Assembly: GCF_013186535.1 (NCBI RefSeq) | Contig: NZ_JABMCZ010000002.1 | Location: 248,001 to 312,000 of the forward strand | Direction of reading: 5' to 3' | Source of the DNA: Nocardia terpenica | GTDB taxonomy: Bacteria > Actinomycetota > Actinomycetes > Mycobacteriales > Mycobacteriaceae | Length of the DNA stretch: 64,000 nt | Shown here: one piece after another, positions 17,738 through 29,700 of the stretch | How positions within the stretch are numbered: the first letter of the stretch is position 1 | How the letters are laid out: every line of letters starts with the position of its first letter | The notes under the pieces: generated by a model | The model's input: only the letters and a program-made list of their open reading frames with translations | What the model was told of the DNA's origin: nothing | The model's database searches: none | Made by a program: the position numbers and the translations under genes

Positions 17738-20700
17738 TCAGCCCTGGTCGGGGTCCAGCATCCGGGCCAGGGCGGGCCCGATCTCGATCAGGCCGTCCGG
17801 ACCCGCCAATTGCTCGTGGGTGGTCGCCACCGGCCGGTCGATGATCTCGCCGTCGACGTACGGACGCCAGTCCGACGCCGCGAGTCCGCGCGCGATGTTG
17901 TCCGGATCACATGCCGCGCGGAAGAATTCGACGGTGCCGTGGAACACATCGGGCCGGTGCTCGGCCACCAGTTCGGCCGATCGCACCGCGCCGCGATAGA
18001 TCCGCCGCACCTGCTCGGGGGTCAGGGAGACGAGGTCGGCGGGGATGGTGGCGTGCAGGGCGGCCAGCGCCTCGTCGCTCAGCTCGCGCAGATCGCCCGC
18101 GGGCAGCACGTCCGGGCCGACGCCGAGTTCGGCCAGCGCGCCGCGCAGCGTGGTGTGGAAGTCGGCGACATCCAGGCGCGGGTACCCGTCCAGAATGGCG
18201 AGCAGCTCGACCCGCTCGCCCGCGGCCTGCAGCTCGGTGGCGATCGCGTGGGCCAGCACACCGCCCAGCGACCAGCCGAGCAGGCGATACGGCCCCCGTG
18301 GCCGCACCCGCCGGATCTCCGCGACGTAGCGAATCGCCATGTCCCGCAGCGACTCCGGAACGTAGTCCGAGGTCAGCGCCGGAGATTGCAGGCCCCACAG
18401 CGGCTGCGGCAGATACTGCGCCAGCCCGGCGTACGCCCAGGCCAGCCCGTACATCGGGTGGATACAGAACACCGGGTCGCCGGTGCCCGCCCGCAGCGGC
18501 AACAGCACGTCGAACGCCGAATCCAGCCCGCCGCCCGGCACATCCGCCTCGGCATCGATCCGCCGCGCCAACCCACTCACGCTGGCATCGGTGAAGAACC
18601 ACGGCACCTCGACCCGCACCCCACCGACCTCCCGCAACCGCGCCACCGCCCGGGTAGCCAGCAGCGAGTTCCCACCACGCGAGAAGAAGTCGTCATCCGC
18701 CCCGACACCATCCACCTCGATGCGGAGCAACTCCGCGAACACCCCCGCGACAACCCGCTCGGTCCCCGTCCCCGGCGCCCGAAACGCCTTGTCACTCACG
18801 AACTCCGGCACCGGCAACCCCCGCCGATCCAACTTCCCATTCGGCGTCAACGGCAACTCCCCGAGCACCACAATCGCATCGGGAACCATGTACCCGGTAA
18901 GGAATCCCCCAACCTCCCCCCGAAGCCCAACCGGATCGATGACGGCATCACGCTCGCCGACTACGTATCCCACCAGCCGATCCCCGACAACCTCGTCCCT
19001 GCGGACAACAACCGCCGCTTGGCCGACCCCGACGCACCGCAGCAAAGCTGCCTCGATCTCCCCGAGCTCGATCCGAAACCCCCGCAACTGCACCTGCTGA
19101 TCACTACGCCCCGCGTATTCCAGCTGCATCTCGCGCCACAGGCCCACGTCGCCGGAGCGGTACAGACGTGAGCCGGGGGGGCCGAAGGGGTTGGCGATGA
19201 AGCGGGTGGCGGTGAGGGCGGGGCGGCCGAGGTAGCCGCGGGAGAGTTGGTCGCCTGCGATGTACATTTCGCCCGGTACTCGGTTCGGGGCCGGGTGGAG
19301 GCGGGCGTCGAGTACGTAGGTCGACAGGCCCGGGAGGGGGCGGCCGATGATGCTGGCCGGGGTGTCGGCGGAGTGCTCGTCGAGGGGCAGGAACGATACG
19401 TGCACCGTTGTCTCGGTGATGCCGTACATGTTCACCAGGCGGGCCCGGTGGCCGCGCTCGTACCAGGCGGCGAGGCGGCGCGGGTCCAGCGCCTCGCCAC
19501 CGAAGACGATGTGCCGCAGGGCGAATTCGCCGGTCGAGGCGGCGCGGTCGGCCGCGATCAGCTGGTAGAACGCCGACGGTGTCTGGTTGAGCACCGTCAC
19601 CCGCTCGCGAATCAGCAACTCCCGGAATTGTTCCGGTGATCGCGAGGTCGCGTAGTCGACCACGACCACGCTGCCGCCGTAGGCGAGCGCCCCCCACAGC
19701 TCCCACACCGAGAAGTCGAAGGCGAAGGAGTGGAACATCGTCCACACATCGGTCTCGTCGAAACCGAACAGCGGCTGCGCATTCGCCAGCAGCCGCACCA
19801 CATTCCGGTGCTCGACGCCGACGCCCTTGGGCACACCGGTCGAACCGGAGGTGTAGATGACGTAGGCGAGATGATCGGGACGCAGCGGCGCACGCCGGTC
19901 GCGATCGGTCACGGGGGCATCGTCGAATCCGGCCGCCGCGTCGAGCAGCACTACCGGAATATCGCTGCCCGGCAGCGATTCCCGGGCCTCGACGGTGGTG
20001 AGGATGCAGGCCGGGGCGGCGTCGGTGAGCAGAAATTCCAGCCGCTGCACCGGATAGGCGGTATCGATGGGCAGGTAACCGGCGCCCGTCTTCAGCACGG
20101 CGAGCAGGGCGACCGGAAGCTCCCCGGTGCGCGGAACCGCCACGGCCACCAGCGATTCCGGTCCCACACCGCGAGCGATGAGGGCGCGGGCCAGGCGATT
20201 GGCGCGCCGGTCGAGCTCGCCGACGGTCAGGGTGCCCGACTCGGCGCGGATCGCGACGGCGGACGGGCGGCGGCCGGCCTGCTCGTCCAGCAGGTCGACC
20301 AGGGTCGCGGCGGTCGCGGGCCGCGCTTCGGCCAGCGGCGCGTTCCATTCCCGCAGCGCCGCTTCGCGTTCCGCGCTCGTCAGCAGCTCGATATCGCCGA
20401 CGACCGCATCGGGCTCGGTCAGGGCCAGCAGGATGCGCCGGAACCGGTCGGCGAAGCCGCGCACGGTGGCCTCGTCGAACAGGTCGGTGGCGTAGCCGAA
20501 CACGGCCGAGATGCCCTGTGCCGCACCGTCGCCGCCGGTCAGCTCGGCCACGGTGAGCTGGAGATCGAATTTCGCCGGGGGCGCGCCCGTGTCCAGGCCC
20601 GTCACCGTCAGATCCGGCAGCCGCAGCTCGCCGGTGGCCAGGTTCTGGAAGGTCAGCATGACCTGGAACAGCGGATGCCGCGCCGCCGACCGCACCGGAT

Positions 20701-23700
20701 CCAGCAGCTCGACCAGCCGCTCGAACGGCACATCCGCCTGCGCGAAGGCGGCCACGTCGGTGCGCCGCACCGCGCGCAGCAGCTCACCCACCGTGCCGCC
20801 CGGATCGATGTCGGTGCGCAACACCAGGGTATTGACGAACATGCCGATCAGATCGTCGAGTTCGGCCTCGCCGCGACCCGCCACCGGCGTGCCGATCGCG
20901 ATATCGCGGGTGCCCGACAATCGGGCCAGCAGCACCGCGAGGGCGGCGTGCAGCACCATGAACAGCGTCGAATGATGGTCGCGGGCAAGGCGGTTCAGCG
21001 CCGCGTGCAGCTCGGCATCGATCTCGAATTCCACCGTCGCGCCGCGATTGGTCGCGACCGCCGGGCGCGGACGGTCGGCCGGGAGATCCAGCTGTTCCGG
21101 CAGCGCCGCCAATTCCCGCCGCCAGAAGGCGATCTGCCGCGACAGCACCGAGTCCGCATCGTCCTCGGAGCCCAAAGCCTTCCGCTGCCACAGCGCGAAG
21201 TCGGCGTACTGCACCGGCAGCGGAGCCCACGCGGGCGCCTCATCACCCGTGCGGGCGACGTAGGCCAGCATGAGATCCCGCGTCAGCGGGCCCATCGACC
21301 AGCCGTCGGAACTGATGTGATGGGCCACGAACACCAGCACGTGCTCGGTGGGTGCGAGCCGGAACAGCCTGGCGCGGAACGGAATATCGACGGTCACATC
21401 GAAACCGGCGGTAACCACCGCGGCGACCTCGGCGGCCACCCGATCGGGATCGACCGGTATCGGCGACAGCTCCGCCTCGACCTCGCGGGCCGGATGCACC
21501 AGCTGCACCGGGCCGGTGGCGGTGAGCGGATAGGTGGTGCGCAGCACCTCGTGCCGCGCCACCAGATCGGCCACGGCCCGCGTCAACGCGACCTCGTTCA
21601 GGTTGCCCGACAGGCGAATCGCGACCGGAATGTTGTACACGGCGGCGGCCGTATCGAATTGGTTCAGCACCCACATGCGCTGCTGCGCGAACGACAGCGG
21701 CACGGCATCCGGGCGCGGCCCCGCCACCAGCGGCGGCCGACCCACATCGCCCGCCCTCTTCTCGACCGCCAGCGCCAGCGCCGCGACCGTCGGCGCTTCG
21801 AAGAGGCTCCGCACCGATACCCGCGCCTGGAGCGCCGCCCCGATCCGGGCGGCTACCTGGGTGGCCAGCAGCGAATTCCCACCGATCTCGAAGAAGTCGT
21901 CGTCCGCACCCACCCGCTGCACACCGAGCACCTCGGCGAAGGTGTTCGCGACGATCTCCTCGATCGGTGTCGTCGGCGCGCGGAAGGCGGCGGCCTCGAA
22001 TTCGGGCTCCGGCAGGGCATTTCGGTCGAGTTTGCCGTTGACGGTCAAGGGCAGGGCGTCGAGCACGACGAAGGTCGCGGGGACCATGTAGGACGGGAGG
22101 GCCGTCGACAACGCGGACTTCACCTGTGCCACATCCACATCCGTGCCCACCAGGTAGGCCACCAGGCGGTCACCGGTGCGGGCGTCCGACTTGGCCAGGA
22201 CGGCGGCCTGCGCGATGTCCGGCAGGGCGAGGAGGGCGGACTCGATCTCGCCCAGCTCGATGCGGAAGCCGCGGATCTTCACCTGGAAGTCGGTGCGACC
22301 CCGATATTCCAACTCCCCGTTGGCATTCCAAACCACGAGATCGCCGGTGCGATACATGCGAGAACCGGAGACCCCGAAGGGATTCGGGACGAAGCGCTCC
22401 GCGGTCAGCCCGGGTCGCGCGAAGTAGCCCCGGGCCAGTTGGGAGCCGGAGAGGTAGAGCTCGCCGGGGACGCCGGTGGGGACCGGGTTCAGGCGGGGGT
22501 CCAAGACATAGGTCTGGTTGTTCCACTCGGGGGTGCCGATCGGAACCGAGACGGTGTCGGCGGCGGTGACGCGGTGGTCGGTGATCGAGACCGCGGTTTC
22601 GGTCGGGCCGTACAGGTTGTGCAGGGCCGCGGCCGGGAGGGCGGCGCGCACCCGCTGGGCCAGGGCGGCGGGCAGGGCCTCGCCGATGGCCAGGACCCGG
22701 CGCAGGGCGGCGAGGCTGGAATCGGTGCGCTGGGTCAGCAGGGCGTCGAGCATGGACGGCACCGCGTGCAGGGTCGTCACGCCGGTGCGGTCCATCAGGT
22801 CGTTCAGGTAGGCCGGGTCGCGATGCCCGTCGGGCGAGGCGATCACCAGGCGGCCACCGGAGACGGCGGCCGACCAGAACTCCCACACCGACAGGTCGAA
22901 GGTCGCGGCCGTCTTCAACAGCACCGCATCCTCGGTACCCAAGCCGAATTCCGCTGTCTTCCACAGCAATTGGTTGACAATCGCCGCATGCGGCACGGCT
23001 ACACCCTTGGGGCGGCCGGTCGAGCCGGAGGTGAAGATCACATAGGCGATATGCTCCGGGCGCAGTGGCGCAAGGCGTTCCGCGTCTGTGATCCGCACCT
23101 CCCCAGTGATTCCGAACTCGAATTCATCGATCCGCACCACTGGCGCAGCGTCGGTCTCGAATCCCGTTGCGGCATTGGTCAGCACGCACACCGGCGCGGC
23201 CGTCTCCAGGATGTACCCGGTGCGTTCGGCGGGCTGGTCCGGGTCCAGTGGCACGTAGGCGCCGCCCGCGCGGACCACGGCGTACATGGCGACCACGAGG
23301 TCCACCGAGCGGCGGAAGGCCAAGGCCACCCGCGCCTCCGGGCCCACGCCGAGCGAGATCAGGTGGTGCGCCAGGTGATTCACGCGGGCGTCGAGCTCGC
23401 GGTAGGTGAGCGAGCGGAGTTCCGAGCCGCCCTCGTCGGCGACCAGTGCCACCGCATGGGCCGTCGCCGCGACGGTCGCGCACAGCAGGGCATCCAGCGT
23501 CGGCTCGCCGCCACCTCGCACCACCGCCGAATCCAGCGGGTAGCCGGTGATATTCGGGCGGATCACCACATCGTGATGCTCGGCGCGGCCGAGGATATCG
23601 ATATCGCCGACCGGCAGCTCCGCCTTGACGACAACGGCGCTCAGAATCCGCGACAGCCGCTCGGCGAAACCTGCGACGGTGTCGGCGTCGAAAAGGTCGG

Positions 23701-26700
23701 TGGCATAAGTGAAGAAACCACCGATACCGGCTGCCGAACCATCCTCGTCATAGCTGTCGGCCACAATCAGATGCAAATCGAACTGGGACACATCCAAATC
23801 CGCATCCACACCCGCCACGCTCAAACCCGGCAACTCCAACGCGGTCCGCGCCAGATTCTGGAACGACAAACCCACCTGGAACAACGGATGATGCGCGGTA
23901 GAACGCAGCGGATTGAGCACCTCCACCAGCCGCTCGAACGGAATATCCGCATGCGCGAACGCCTGAAGATCCGTTTCCCGCTGCCGCACCAACAGATCCG
24001 AAAAACCCTCCCCCCGATCCAACCGCGTCCGGAACACCACCGTATTCACGAACATACCGATCAAATCATCAAGCTCAGCCTCACCACGACCCGCAACCGG
24101 CGTACCAACAGCAACATCATCCGACCCCGACAACCGAGCCAACAACACCGCCAACGCCGTATGCACAACCATGAACAACGTCGCACCATGGGTGCGGGCG
24201 AGTTCCGTCAGTCCCGCATGGGTTTCCGCGTCCACGCGGAACGGCACCCGGCCACCCGCGAGCGACGCCACCGCGGGCCGCGGCCGATCCGTGGGCAGCT
24301 CCAGCAGATCCGGCAACCCGGCCAGTTCCCGCCGCCAGTAGGCGATCTGCTGGGCGGCAATAGAATCCGCGTCGGACTCGTCACCCAGCACCGCGCGCTG
24401 CCACAGCGCGTAGTCGGCGTACTGCACCCGCAGCGGCGCCCAGCTCGATGCGACACCGCCGAGGCGGGCCGCGTAGGCGGTCATCACATCGCGCACCAGC
24501 GGCCCCATCGAGGATCCGTCCGCCGCAATGTGATGCACGACCACCGCGAGCACATACTCCGCCCGCGCACCCGGCGCGTCGGCGATCTCGAACAGCCGCA
24601 CCCGCAGCGGCACCTCGGTGGTCACATCGAACGGCGTCGCGGCCAGCCCGTACACGACCGTGGCCACCTCGGCCGCCGAGATCGGCTCGGGCACAGCGAA
24701 TATCGCGTCGTGTTGCGCGGCGGCGGGCAGGATCACCTGCACCGGGCCGTCCGGGGTCTCCGGGTACACGGTGCGCAGCACCTCGTGCCGCACCAGCACG
24801 TCGCCGAGGGCCGCCGACAGCGCGGCCACATCCAGCTCACCGCTCAGCCGCAAGGCGAACGGCAGGTTGTAGGCGGCCGAGCCGACGCCGTCCCGTCCCG
24901 CATCTGTACCGCGATCCAGCCCGACGCCGTCCTGATCGAAGCGGTTGAGGAACCACATGCGTTGCTGCGCCAGCGACAGCGGCAGCCGGTCCGGCCGCGC
25001 GAGAGCGCCGAGTTCGACGGTGCGGCGGCCGTGCGCCTGCGACTCCACCACCGCGGCCAGCGCGCTCACGGTCGGCGTCTCGAACAGCGTCCGGACCGGG
25101 ATGCGGGCGTCCAGCACCGCGCCCAGCCGCGCCACCACCTGGGTCGCGACCAGCGAATTACCGCCGAGCGCGAAGAAGTCGTCGTCCGCGCCGACCCGCT
25201 CCAGCCCCAGCACATCCGCGAAGACCCCGGCCACGATCTCCTCGACCGGTGTTGCCGCGGCACGGAATTCGCGCGCGGCGAAGACCGGTTCGGGCAGCGC
25301 CCGCCGATCGAGCTTGCCGCTGGCATTGAGCGGGAACGCGTCCAGGGCCACGATCGCGGCCGGAATCATATAGGCGGGCAGCACTTTACCGATGGCGGCC
25401 AGCAGCTCGGTCTGCTCGATCCGCTCCCCGGGCAGCGGCACCACATACGCGACGAGCTGATCACCCAGGGCCGACGACGCCACCAGCGCGACCGCCTGGC
25501 TCACCGCGGGCTCGGCCAGCAACGCGGTCTCGATCTCGCCGAGCTCGATGCGCTGACCCCGGAACTTCACCTGAAAATCGGTGCGGCCCAAATACTCCAA
25601 CCGAGGCGGCAACTCCCCCTCGGCATCCCGCCACACCACCAGATCACCGGTGCGGTACATGCGGGAACCGGGCGTGAACGCATCGGCCACGAACCGATCC
25701 GCCGTCAGATCCGGCCGCCCCACATACCCGCGCGCCAATTGCGCACCGGCCAGGTACAACTCGCCCGGCACCCCGGCGGGCACCGGCTGCAACCGGCCGT
25801 CGAGCACATACACCCGGGTGTTCCACTGCGGCAACCCGATCGGCACCGACGACCGACCCTCTTCCCGCGCAGGCCAATACGTCACCGAGACGGCCGCCTC
25901 GGTCGGCCCGTACAGGTTGTGCACCCGGGCGTCCGTTACCGCGCGCACGGCCGCCACCGTCTCCGGCGGCAGCGCCTCGCCGATGACGAAGATGTCCCGC
26001 AGCGTCGGGCAGGAGCCCGCGGTCAGGTGCGCGGCGAAGACGGTGAGCATGGACGGCACGAAGTCGGTGACCGTCACCCCCTGCGCCGCAATGGTTTCCG
26101 CGACATAGCGCGGATCGCGATGCCCGTCGTGCGTGCTCACCACCAGGCGGGCGCCTGCCCGCAGCGGCAGGAAATAACCCCACAGCGACACGTCGAACGT
26201 GGTCGCCGTCTTCTGCAGATATACATCGCCGGGGCCCAGCGGATACTCGGCGAGCATCCACTCCATCTGGTTGTGAATGGCGGCATGCGAGACCGCCACG
26301 CCCTTGGGCCGTCCGGTCGATCCGGAGGTGAAGATGACGTAGGCCGGATGCTGCGGCCGCAGCGGCGCGAGGCGGTCGGCATCGCTCACCGGCGCGGACG
26401 ACAGCGCCGACTTCAGCCGATCCATGGGCAGCACCGTCCACAGGTCCGAGGACAGCGCGGCCATATCCGACGCATCGCGGGAGGTGGTCAGGATGCACAC
26501 CGGCCGTGCGGTGTCGAGGATGTGCGCGATCCGCTCGTCCGGGTGATCCGGGTCGAGCGGCACGTACGCGCCACCGGCCGTGACGATCGCGTACATGCCC
26601 ACGACGAGATCCAGCGACCGCCGAACGGCCAGGCCCACCAGGGACTCCGGGCCGACGCCGTAGGAAATCAGCAGCCGCGCCAGGCGATTGACGCGCGCAT

Positions 26701-29700
26701 CGAATTCGGCGTAGGTCAGCGCCGCGCCCTCGTAGGTCACCGCCACGGCGTCCGGGGTGGCGGCGGCCGCCCGCCGGTACCCGTCGAGCAGCAGCCCCGG
26801 CGGCACCGGATACCGGGTGTCGTTCCAGCCGTGCAGGATTCGCCGCCGCTCGGTGGCCGACAGCAGGTCGATCGCGCCGACCGGGAGTTCCGGCGCATCG
26901 GCGACCGCGGCCAGGGTACGGGTCAGCCGGTCGGCGAACTCGGCCACCGTGGCCTCGTCGAACAGGTCCGCGGCGTAGGTGAACAGCGCCGAGAACCCGC
27001 CCTCCGCACGCGGCACCACGGTCAACTGCAAATCGAATTTCGCTACCGCACCATCGAACTCGACGGCATCGGCCACCAAACCCGGCAACTCCAACCGCGG
27101 CTTGTCCATATTCTGAAAGAACAACGCCACCTGAAACAACGGATGATGCGCCTGCGACCGCACCGGATCCAGCACCTCGACCAGCCGCTCGAACGGCAGC
27201 TCGGCGTGCGAGAACGCGCCCAGGTCCGTGTCTTTCGCGGCGGCGAGCAGATCCAGGAACGACGCCCCGGCGTCGACCCGGGTCCGCAGCACCAGGGTAT
27301 TGACGAACATGCCGACCAAATCGTCGAGTTCGCGCTCGCCGCGCCCGGCGACCGGGGTGCCGATGGCGATATCGTCGGTGGCCGACAATCGCGCCAGCAG
27401 CACCGCGAGGGCCGCGTGCACCACCATGAACAGCGAGGCGCCGGTCCGCTGCGCCAATTCCAGCAGCCGGGCATGGATCTCGGCGTCGACCTCGAACGCG
27501 AAGTCGCCGCCGCGACCCGAGGCCACCGGCGGCCGCGGCCGATCCGACGGCAGCTCCAGCCGATCGGGCAGGCCCGCCAATGCCGCACGCCAGTAGGCGA
27601 TCTGGGCCGCCGCCACCGACTCCGGATCGGCCTCGTCACCCAATACCGCACGCTGCCACAGCGTGTAGTCCGCGTACTGCACCGGCAGCGGCGGCCACGC
27701 GGGCGCGGCCCCGCCGCACCGGGCGATGTAGGCGCCCATGAGGTCGCGCACCAGCGGCGCGACCGAGGTGCCGTCGGCCGCGATGTGATGGATCACGATC
27801 GCGAGCACATGTTCGGCGGCGCTGTCACCCGGTGCGCCGGAATCGGTTTCGAGCAGGGCGACGCGCAGCGGCACCTCGGCGGCGACATCGAACCCGGCCA
27901 GCGCGAAGGCCGTCAGCCAGTCCGGGAGCTCCACGGCGGCAACGGGTTTCGGCGCCAGGTCCGGGATCGCCCGCTCGGGCGGCAGCACCAGCTGGTAGCC
28001 GGTGCCGTCGATCGCCGGATAGACGGTGCGCAGCGTCTCGTGCCGCTCGACCACGTCGGCGACCGCGGCCTGCAGCGCCTCGATGTCCAGCGTGCCGGTC
28101 AGCCGGATGGCGAAGGGAATATTGTTGGCGGCCGAGGCCGTATCGAACCGGTTGAGGAACCACATCCGCTGCTGCGCGGGCGAGAGCGGTATGCGGTCGG
28201 GCCGCGGCATGGGCGCCAGCGGCAGCCGGTGCCCGGTGCCGACCAGCGCCGCGATGCCCACGGCCAGACCGGCCACGGTCGGCGCCTCGAACACCAGCCG
28301 GGCGGGCACCCGGGCCCCGATCTCCGCGCCCAGCCGGGCGGCGACCTGGGTGGCGATAAGCGAGTTGCCGCCCAGCTCGAAGAAGTCGTCGTCCGCGCCG
28401 ATGGCCGCGGTGCTGTGCAGCAGATCGGCGAAGACCGCCGCCACCAATTCCTCGGCCCGTCCGCTGGGGGCGCGAAACTCCTTGGCCTGCAGCACCGGCG
28501 CGGGCAACGCGGCACGGTCCACCTTGCCGACCGGGGTCAGCGGAATCTCGTCCAGCACCATGACCGTCGTGGGCACCATGTGCGCGGGCAGGCTGTGACC
28601 GGCGAAATCGAGCAGCCCCGCGGTATCCACGGTCCCGGCCGCGGCATGCACGTACGCCACCAGAATGGTTGCCCCGCTGTCGAGCCGGTGCCCCACGGTG
28701 ACCGCGAAGTCGACGGACCCGTACCCACCCAGCACCGCGTCGATCTCCCCCAGCTCGATCCGGAAACCCCGGATCTTCACCTGGAAATCATTGCGGCCCA
28801 CATAGTCCAGCTCATCGTTCGCCGTCCACCGCACCAGATCACCGGTCCGATACAGGCGAGACCCGGAGTCCCCGAACGGGTTCGCGACAAACCGGGATGC
28901 GGTCAGCGACGGCCGCTCGTGATAGCCGCGCGCCAATTGCGCACCGGCGATGTACAGCTCGCCCACCGCGCCGTGCGGCACCGGCGAAAGCCGGTCGTCC
29001 AGCACGTATTCGGTGATCGCGCGAATCGGCCCGCCGATGGTGATCAGCTCGCCCGGCACCAGCGGCGCGCTGATATTGGTCACCATGGAGGTCTCGGTCG
29101 GCCCGTAGGCGTTGAAGAACTCCCGGACCCGGCCGTCGCTTCCGATCGGAACGACCCAGCGGCGCAACAACTCCGGCGGGCACGCCTCGCCACCGACCAC
29201 CACCACGCGCAGCGCGTCCAGCCCCACCGGATCCACCGAGGCCAGGGCGGCGGGGGTGATGAACGCGTGCGTCACCGCCTCCCGGCGCAGCAGCGCGGCC
29301 AGCTCGTCGCCGCCGTACACCGACGGCGCGGCCACCACCATCGTGGCCCCGCCGCCCACCGCCAGCAGCAGCTCCAGCACCGACGCGTCGAACGACGGCG
29401 ACGCGAAATGCAGTGTCCGCGACTCACTTCCGACCCGGTACCGCTCCCGCTGCTCGTCGCAGAAGCTCGACAGCCCGGCCTGGCTGACGACCACGCCCTT
29501 CGGCTTCCCCGTGGAGCCGGACGTGTAGATCACATACGCCGGATGCTCGGCCCGCAGCGGACGCAGCCGATCCTCGCCCGTCACCGGCTCGGCCGAGCAC
29601 TGCTCCAGCCCGGCGCGGACGCCGCCGTCGAGCACCAGCCACTCCACCCCACCCGGCAGCCGGTCGCGCACGGCCGACACCGTCAGGCCCAGCGCCACAC